Both the position numbers and the translations under genes were made by a program. The notes below the pieces were generated by a model. The model was not told where the DNA came from and did no database searches. It saw only the letters and a list, made by a program, of their open reading frames with translations. From contig NZ_FOKM01000012.1 in the NCBI RefSeq assembly GCF_900111905.1, forward strand, positions 1 to 64,000: DNA of 64,000 nucleotides, given 5' to 3'. The stretch comes from Rhizobium sp. NFR07. GTDB taxonomy: Bacteria; Pseudomonadota; Alphaproteobacteria; Rhizobiales; Rhizobiaceae. Positions within the stretch are counted from its first letter, which is position 1; each line of letters starts with the position of its first letter. Positions 59,656-64,000 of this stretch are shown here, one piece after another.

Positions 59656-60018
59656 TCAGGCCGCCGCGACATGGGCTCCGAAGACCGAAGTCAGGATCTT
59701 CCGGTCGAAAGGCTTGAGCAGGAATTCATCGGCTCCGGCGCGTTTGCCCGCCATCATCCGCTTCAGGTCGGCCTCGATGACGCAATAAAAGATGCGGACA
59801 TTCTTGCCTTCGGGAAGCTCGCGCACGCCTGCGATCAGATCCAGCGCCCCTTCGAGGCCGGCGTCGACGATGAGGAAATTCGGCAGTTCCGCCTGGCAGT
59901 TTCTCAGCGCATCCTGCGACGCTTCAGCTTCCACGACGAGAAAGCCGAGTTCCGAAAGGATACGCTTGCCGACCTTACGCACAATGTCAGAACTATCCGC
60001 GATCATCAGACGCTGCAT
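59656..60018 (-). CDS. Single-domain receiver with atypical switch residue
   Basis: This 120-residue stand-alone receiver begins MQRLMIADSSDIVRKVGKRIL, with phospho-acceptor Asp52 in FLIVDAGL and Lys in FLLKPFD. The usual Thr/Ser at the end of strand 4 is replaced: the segment reads NVRIFYCVIEAD. It has no output domain. It sits next to chpT and ctrA in the same orientation as chpT. It is not a clear DivK or CpdR by sequence; it may be a phosphate sink or allosteric partner in the same phosphorelay (inference). Confidence 0.8.
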   Translation of the reverse strand: MQRLMIADSSDIVRKVGKRILSELGFLVVEAEASQDALRNCQAELPNFLIVDAGLEGALDLIAGVRELPEGKNVRIFYCVIEADLKRMMAGKRAGADEFLLKPFDRKILTSVFGAHVAAA

Positions 60019-60109
60019 GATCCGCTCCCCTCAACTACCCCGCATGGGCGAGCGCCAAGGTATAGCGGATCGCAGCTAACGAATCGTTACGCGCTCGTGG
60101 CAAGGTTTG

Positions 60110-60757
60110 TCAGGCAGTCACGGTCTCGGCGATGAAGGTAATCTTGTCTTCGTCGACGATATGCTTCAATTCCATCTCGCATTCGTCGGCCAGGAGCACA
60201 GTATAGTAGTGCTGGATCGAATGGGCATCGACAGCCTCTTCGAGAACGCCGGTCGAAATTTCCACGAATTTCGCCGGTACGCGCATCATCCGGCCCTTCA
60301 CAACGATGCTGAAGCGGGCATCGGTTTCCGGATTTTCCAGCGTTACTTCGACGGAACCGCCACGCGGGATGCCGGCATAGGCGACGAGGAAGAGGTTGAG
60401 CAGAAGCTTGACGCGGTTTTTCGGGATGATCGCTCGCGGACCACTCCAGACGACCTCGGTCTTTTTCTCGGCGGCAGCGAAATCCTTGGCCGCCTTTTCC
60501 GCCTCGCCGGTATCGATCGACGCGCCGACCGAGCCCGAAGCGCCGAAAGCGAGGCGTGCGAACTTGAGACGAACTGAGGCATTCAGCGCCGAGGTGCGGA
60601 TCAGGTCGAGCGCGTCGCTGTCGGCCGCCCCCTCGTCAAGAAGCTCCAGGCCGTTGTTAATTGCGCCGACCGGCGAAATGACGTCGTGACAGACACGGCT
60701 GCACAGGAGTGCCGCCAGATCCGGACCGCTGAGGGTGAGATTGGGATTTTTCGGCAT
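60110..60757 (-). CDS. chpT: Histidine phosphotransferase ChpT
   Basis: This 215-residue protein has a HisKA-like dimerisation part with phospho-His24 in SRVCHDVISPVGAINNGLELL. A degenerate HATPase-like domain follows (NRVKLLLNLFLVAYAGIPRGGSVEV) and lacks a proper G-box. It relays phosphate from CckA to CtrA and CpdR. AGGAG six bases before ATG 60757 fixes the start. It lies close to ctrA. Confidence 0.95.
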   Translation of the reverse strand: MPKNPNLTLSGPDLAALLCSRVCHDVISPVGAINNGLELLDEGAADSDALDLIRTSALNASVRLKFARLAFGASGSVGASIDTGEAEKAAKDFAAAEKKTEVVWSGPRAIIPKNRVKLLLNLFLVAYAGIPRGGSVEVTLENPETDARFSIVVKGRMMRVPAKFVEISTGVLEEAVDAHSIQHYYTVLLADECEMELKHIVDEDKITFIAETVTA

Positions 60758-61299
60758 GCCATACTCCTGATGCATCGATTGACCACCACCGCTCTATCTC
60801 ATCGCAAGATTGTGCGGGGATGGTGTGCGTGTGGCGGCCATAATGACACCATATTTGGTAAACCGATTGTTAATACCAAGTGTTTGAAAACATTGAGCCG
60901 CGTTATTTTCCTGTATTAGCGCGTTACGAAAACCGTTGCCTTTTAGTTCACCCATCAGAGCTATAGCGTTACAACTAAAGGCATATTTTTCATCATTGCT
61001 AATTCATATATTGCGTCCCGCCCCATCATCTTTATAACGCACGATGGGCTTGAACACCCTGACCTCTCTAGGCTCGCACAAGGTGCGTGCCGAACATCTG
61101 CGCAGCTTAGCGGCTGGCGCATCGCCTTGGCCATCGCTTGGCCGGGAGCAATGCGTCGTGCGTCACAGCGCGCCGAATGCGGAAACGCATGGCAATGTCC
61201 AGGGCTCCGGCCTAAAGGCGCATTGGCCGGTCGAGAGGCTGGTGTTCAACTCCCGGCTTCGGTGCCGAACGCCGAGACGCTAATGGCAGGCTTGAACAC
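60758..61299. other. Intergenic boundary between chpT and the phage-like island
   Basis: About 540 bases without a convincing gene. The first half (to 61040) is AT-rich; the second (61047-61299) is GC-rich and flanked by an 11-base direct repeat GGCTTGAACAC (61047-61057 and 61289-61299). A second direct repeat GCTAATGGCAG occurs at 61279 and 61302. A T-arm-like piece (GTTCAACTCC) exists but no full tRNA folds. This may be the edge of a prophage. Confidence 0.45.
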
Positions 61300-61515
61300 A
61301 TGCTAATGGCAGTCGCATACAAGGAACCGCCAACTCGAAGAGGGCGGGTATATAGAGCTTCATGGAAATTCCGAATCGGTGCGGCGGTCAGCTGTGGAGA
61401 CTTGAGCGCTATCGTCCTGTCGAGGGTCCGAACGCCGGGAGGGCGCGAACTGTATCAGGTCTGGCTGACGGCTCACGGGCGTGACATGGTGATGCCTGTC
61501 GGGTTGCTGGCCTGA
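61300..61515 (+). CDS. Small phage-like hypothetical protein (71 residues)
   Basis: A basic protein with VYRASWKFRIGAAVSCGDLSAIVLSRVRTPGGRELYQVWLTAHGRDMVMPVGLLA, likely a small beta-rich fold. No strong ribosome site is seen; ATG 61300 and 61306 are both possible. It is the first gene of the phage-like segment on the plus strand. Family unknown. Confidence 0.45.
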   Translation: MLMAVAYKEPPTRRGRVYRASWKFRIGAAVSCGDLSAIVLSRVRTPGGRELYQVWLTAHGRDMVMPVGLLA

Positions 61516-61518
61516 ACG

Positions 61519-61551
61519 AAAAAAGCCCGCCAGCGGTGAGGCTGACGGGCT
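61519..61551 (-). terminator. Bidirectional-looking hairpin, terminator on the minus strand
   Basis: AGCCCGCCAGC (61524-61534) pairs with GCTGACGGGCT (61541-61551), one mismatch. On the minus strand six T follow. It lies just after the 61300-61515 gene and could stop minus-strand phage transcription. Confidence 0.65.
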
Positions 61552-61563
61552 AAGGAGGATGAA

Positions 61564-61764
61564 ATGAGCATGAGGCCTTTGATCGAATTTCTCGAGCGAG
61601 AAATCGAACTCAACACCGCTGTCGCAAAAGGCATCGAAGAGAAGGGCGACAAGTGGTCCCACGATGACGGAACCGGCCTGAAAGATGTCACCGATGTGAC
61701 ATTGGCGGACGCGAAACGAAAGATTGCAGAAGCTACTGAGCACCTCGATCGCCTACGCTCTTAG
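61564..61764 (+). CDS. Small phage-like hypothetical protein (66 residues)
   Basis: It starts at ATG 61564 behind AGGAGG with a spacing of 5. The peptide is acidic and helical (PLIEFLEREIELNTAVAKGIEEKGDKW, ADAKRKIAEATEHLDRLRS). It ends 2 bases from the convergent kinase stop. Family unknown; the strong ribosome site supports it. Confidence 0.55.
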   Translation: MSMRPLIEFLEREIELNTAVAKGIEEKGDKWSHDDGTGLKDVTDVTLADAKRKIAEATEHLDRLRS

Positions 61765-61766
61765 CC

Positions 61767-62402
61767 CTATCCATACCGCCTCAACGCCTCATCGACCTTC
61801 CCGAACAATGCCTCCGGTGCATTGTCGTTCGCGATGACAAGATCCTCATCGCCGCACCCACGCTCTGATTCGTGATGCCCTGGAATGCCGCCGCGTCCTA
61901 CCAGCTTGTAGATGTCGCCGCCGAGCCGTCGGATTGCCTGCGCCTCGTTCGGGAAGCGGCAGTCGTCGACAACGACGCGGCCAGCCTGTGCCAGGATGTC
62001 TACAGCGCGCTCCCGCCATAGATTAATCCAGAAGCCGTCACCGATGCAGTTCCGGCCCCACTCCGTACCGAGCGTCTGCATCGCATGCCTTGGCGTCTTC
62101 CCTTGCAACAGAGTGCAGGCCTTCTCCTTGAGAGATCCTTCAATTTCCTCCTCAGTCAGGCCAATTAGCCGCATCATATCCTTAAGCGGCCCGGCGAACT
62201 TCACGAGCGTGTAGCCGTGCTGCTCGACGAGGTAGCGCGTGGCCGTGGACTTGCCGCTGCCAGCCTGGCCAGTGAAGGCGACGACCGGCGGGAGATTGTC
62301 GTTGGCAGGTTCGTACTTGCCGATTGCGGCGCCGAGCGCGTGCAGCTCGGTCGGAACGGCCGTGATGCAGCCGGGATCGTCGGAATGAATATCAATCAGC
62401 AT
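61767..62402 (-). CDS. Phage deoxynucleoside-monophosphate-kinase-like P-loop protein
   Basis: This 211-residue protein has Walker A AFTGQAGSGKSTATRYL (about residues 41-57), the Lys/Asp-rich lid and GWKLMG-like positions (TEWGRNCIGDGFWINLW), and VVVDDCRFPNEAQAIRRLGG as the second nucleotide-site motif. This matches phage-encoded dNMP kinases and adenylate-kinase-like proteins. The ATG at 62402 was chosen and overlaps the upstream gene by 11 bases. It would supply dNTPs for phage DNA replication. Confidence 0.78.
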   Translation of the reverse strand: MLIDIHSDDPGCITAVPTELHALGAAIGKYEPANDNLPPVVAFTGQAGSGKSTATRYLVEQHGYTLVKFAGPLKDMMRLIGLTEEEIEGSLKEKACTLLQGKTPRHAMQTLGTEWGRNCIGDGFWINLWRERAVDILAQAGRVVVDDCRFPNEAQAIRRLGGDIYKLVGRGGIPGHHESERGCGDEDLVIANDNAPEALFGKVDEALRRYG

Positions 62403-62613
62403 TGAGCGCCTCCTCAATAATCTCTTCGTCGCAGAAGTTTTCTACGGCCAAATTTTGAAAGGTGGTCGCCGGGTCCGAAACCTCTACGGCTGCGGCAAGC
62501 GCCATACGCATCCGCTCCAGGTAACGACGCCGCTCACCTCTAGGCATCGACAGCCAAGGCCGTCGGTCGAACTCGGCCTCAGCCTTCGCCATAGCCAGCA
62601 AGATCTTGCTCAT
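62392..62613 (-). CDS. Small phage-like hypothetical protein (73 residues)
   Basis: It starts behind AGGAGG four bases before ATG 62613. The sequence MSKILLAMAKAEAEFDRRPW then RRRYLERMRMALAAAVEVSDPA is helical, basic then acidic (DEEIIEEALNAD). It overlaps the kinase gene. Family unknown. Confidence 0.65.
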   Translation of the reverse strand: MSKILLAMAKAEAEFDRRPWLSMPRGERRRYLERMRMALAAAVEVSDPATTFQNLAVENFCDEEIIEEALNAD

Positions 62614-62621
62614 AGTGCCTC

Positions 62622-62888
62622 CTATAGTTTTCTCGCGGGCGTGCCGGGCTTCACCACCGGCCGGAACCGGCGGACGTTGAATGGCGGATCCTCATCGCCG
62701 AACTCAGGGCAGACGCCGCGGTTAATGCCTTCCAGCCTCACGCCGATGTAGTCGCCGTTGAGGTAGCTGGTGACCTGGCCGACCCATCGGGCCTTGTAGA
62801 TCGTGCCCGCTGTGATGCCGAGGTACTGCTCGGCGTAGATGCCATCATCCACGCATACGATGTCGTCGCCGGGTTTGATGTTGGTCAT
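62622..62888 (-). CDS. Small phage-like hypothetical protein (88 residues)
   Basis: MTNIKPGDDIVCVDDGIYAE..., with a beta-rich middle (GTIYKARWVGQVTSYLNGDYIGVRLEGI), suggests an SH3-like or KOW-like fold. ATG 62888 overlaps the upstream stop as ATGA, which decides the start. It is one of the tightly packed minus-strand phage genes. Family unknown. Confidence 0.7.
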   Translation of the reverse strand: MTNIKPGDDIVCVDDGIYAEQYLGITAGTIYKARWVGQVTSYLNGDYIGVRLEGINRGVCPEFGDEDPPFNVRRFRPVVKPGTPARKL

Positions 62889-63031
62889 GATATCCACCCG
62901 CCCTTATTCTCTTCGCACTTGGCGAACCATGTCTCCTGTACCTTTTGGGCGCGCCTTAGCTGCATCTTTCGCACGGTCTTGTCGAAGCCAAAGAGGAATA
63001 GAACCCATTCCCACTGAGTGAAATTGCTCAC
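62885..63031 (-). CDS. Short phage-like protein (48 residues)
   Basis: The GTG start at 63031 overlaps the stop of the DUF1937 gene (GTGA) and its own stop overlaps the next ATG (ATGA). The peptide has an aromatic stretch QWEWVLFLFGFDKTV followed by a basic part. It is supported mainly by the two coupled overlaps. It could be a small membrane or membrane-associated protein. Confidence 0.6.
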   Translation of the reverse strand: MSNFTQWEWVLFLFGFDKTVRKMQLRRAQKVQETWFAKCEENKGGWIS

Positions 63032-63603
63032 GACGCCCTCCCCAGCTTCGGCTCCTCGACGCCAAGTTCGGGCGGCTCGACGTAGACGATCGGCTTGCCA
63101 GCATTCAGAAAGCTTTCGAACTCGTACTTGAGGCCGACCGAATCCCACCAACCTCGCATCTCTAGAACGATGAGCGAGGACGCAGCGTCGATCAGAGGCT
63201 GGTCCTGATCCTTCCAGAAGTCCCACGTGCGCGGCAGCTCCTGATAGCGGGTTACGGCATGGCCGTGGGCAATCGGGCAGTAGATCCGCATGCCTCGCGC
63301 CATGAGCTTGCCGGCGCACTCTGTGACGACACGCGCCGCCTCATCCATTCCTGCGTCGTACTTGGCATATGGAGAGCCGAGATAGATGAAGCCTTGCAGC
63401 TTCGCCAGATCGTCCAGCGTGTGCAGCGGCTCGGTCTCCCTGTCACGTGCCGCCAGTTCCTTGGCGCTATACAGGTAGGGCTTGCCGCTGCCTGTAAGCC
63501 CACGGATGCTGGCCGGCACGTTGTCATTCGCGGCAACGTACTTGTCGAGCGGGCCGAATGTGGTTGTTACCAGATCTGCGGAAACGGTATAACCGGGCAT
63601 CAT
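63028..63603 (-). CDS. DUF1937 protein (nucleoside 2-deoxyribosyltransferase-like)
   Basis: This 191-residue protein has a C-terminal half recognisable as DUF1937: FIYLGSPYAKYDAGMDEAARVV, YCPIAHGHAVTRY, LPRTWDFWKDQDQPLIDAASSLIVLEMRGWWDSVGLKYEFE. The fold resembles nucleoside 2-deoxyribosyltransferases and phage-encoded nucleotide-modifying enzymes. ATG 63603 overlaps the next gene's stop (ATGA). The N-terminal 70 residues are unassigned. A role in base salvage or phage DNA metabolism is an inference. Confidence 0.8.
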   Translation of the reverse strand: MMPGYTVSADLVTTTFGPLDKYVAANDNVPASIRGLTGSGKPYLYSAKELAARDRETEPLHTLDDLAKLQGFIYLGSPYAKYDAGMDEAARVVTECAGKLMARGMRIYCPIAHGHAVTRYQELPRTWDFWKDQDQPLIDAASSLIVLEMRGWWDSVGLKYEFESFLNAGKPIVYVEPPELGVEEPKLGRAS

Positions 63604-63824
63604 GCGGCCTCCTTCTCGGCGATGATCTCAGCGCCGAGGATCACCATGCGGCGGCCTAGCTCGACGAGAGCGCGGCTGGCGCCGAGCAACTCGTGGTGCC
63701 GCTTGGTGGGTCGACCGAAGAAGGAGGCGGGCAAGCGCTCATGCTCCGATGCGATCTCCTCATGATATGCGTGCAGCAGTTTGTGCGCCTCTAGCAGGCC
63801 TTTATGCTTTGCAGCCTTGCTCAT
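63600..63824 (-). CDS. Small phage-like hypothetical protein (74 residues)
   Basis: A helical, His/Glu-rich protein (SKAAKHKGLLEAHKLLHAYHEEIASEHERLP) with a second helical half (ELLGASRALVELGRRMVILGAEIIAEKEAA). Overlaps of ATGA type on both sides (63600-63603 and 63821-63824) show it belongs to the coupled minus-strand phage operon. Family unknown. Confidence 0.65.
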   Translation of the reverse strand: MSKAAKHKGLLEAHKLLHAYHEEIASEHERLPASFFGRPTKRHHELLGASRALVELGRRMVILGAEIIAEKEAA

Positions 63825-64000
63825 GCGGCCTCCCGCTGATCCGTGATGATGTTAGACGACAGCCGCTTCATGGTCTCTACGAGCGGACTGACAAAATCCA
63901 CCTCGATACCATTCTGCCGGCCGAGTTCGATCACGTCAGAAAGAGCGCCCATGAATTCCTTCATCCGGGTCTCTTCCGGCGAAGGCAACTTCGCGATGAA
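63821..64000 (-). CDS. Phage-like hypothetical protein, C-terminal part (partial at window edge)
   Basis: The frame is open to the right edge and stops in TGA at 63821-63823, giving the last 59 residues. They read LPSPEETRMKEFMGALSDVI then GIEVDFVSPLVETMKRLSSNI, amphipathic and helical. The stop overlaps the next gene (ATGA). The start lies beyond the window. Confidence 0.7.
   Translation of the reverse strand, partial: FIAKLPSPEETRMKEFMGALSDVIELGRQNGIEVDFVSPLVETMKRLSSNIITDQREAA

Noticed and set aside
61230..61275. Possible tRNA (GTTCAACTCC resembles a T-loop)
   Set aside because: The T-stem does not pair and no acceptor, D or anticodon arm could be built around it.
61044..61283. Plus-strand frame of 79 codons before the phage genes
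   Set aside because: No ribosome site, odd composition and no conserved motif.
1..64000. CRISPR array or insertion sequence
   Set aside because: No regularly spaced direct repeats, transposase or terminal inverted repeats flanking one were seen; only short intergenic palindromes occur.

Overview
This window is chromosomal DNA of an alphaproteobacterium, almost certainly a member of Rhizobiaceae (Rhizobium/Agrobacterium/Sinorhizobium relatives). The basis is high GC with C/G-ending codons, the tail of a eukaryotic-type glutamine synthetase II (GlnII), a rhizobial-type urease cluster with its typical accessory ORFs, liv/bra transport genes, the cell-cycle set sciP-ctrA-chpT, and several palindromic intergenic repeats of the kind common in rhizobia.

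Layout. 1-171: end of glnII with a terminator. 414-10327: pyrimidine salvage/catabolism: a RutR-like repressor, N-carbamoyl-beta-alanine amidohydrolase, a GNAT, dihydropyrimidinase, a cupin, and an NMT1/THI5-type ABC importer whose operon is interrupted by intergenic repeats and a DUF559 gene. 10490-15073: RND efflux pair. 15118-15994: a Crp/Fnr (DNR-like) regulator behind a perfect FNR box. 15998-24955: urease (ureD-A-B-C and ureE-F-G, all on the minus strand) interleaved with accessory genes (DUF1272, GFA, LprI-like, acetyltransferase, DUF2459, peroxiredoxin). 24892-26124: secreted esterase/depolymerase. 26253-32285: urea ABC importer urtABCDE. 32622-35512: a VWA protein, an LpxO/OlsC-like hydroxylase, and a TetR-SMR efflux pair with a clear operator. 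35599-39907: a large fusion of an NCS1 nucleobase/hydantoin permease, a Cys-rich zinc-finger-like linker, a histidine kinase and a receiver, translationally overlapping a LuxR-type response regulator. 40947-46520: branched-chain amino-acid importer. 46794-55202: dimethylglycine/sarcosine dehydrogenase-like enzyme, TetR regulator and soxBDAG sarcosine oxidase. 55450-56481: DUF2793 protein. 56725-60757: cell-cycle/flagellar cluster (sciP, pqiA-like, GNAT-like, fliJ, ctrA, an atypical receiver, chpT). 61300-64000: the edge of a prophage or phage-like island with short overlapping minus-strand genes, a deoxynucleotide kinase and a DUF1937 protein.

Functionally the left two-thirds is a nitrogen-scavenging region. 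Pyrimidine rings and ureido compounds are imported and hydrolysed, urea is imported by Urt and split by urease, and the released ammonia could be assimilated by GlnII. One-carbon/betaine breakdown (sarcosine, dimethylglycine) and amino-acid uptake add to this theme. The NCS1-sensor kinase is the most unusual object: it looks like a transporter turned nutrient sensor, and its neighbourhood suggests a nucleobase, hydantoin or allantoin-like ligand (inference).

Many long antisense reading frames exist because of the high GC; these were judged to be shadows and omitted. Products were assigned by recognising protein motifs and context, without database searches.
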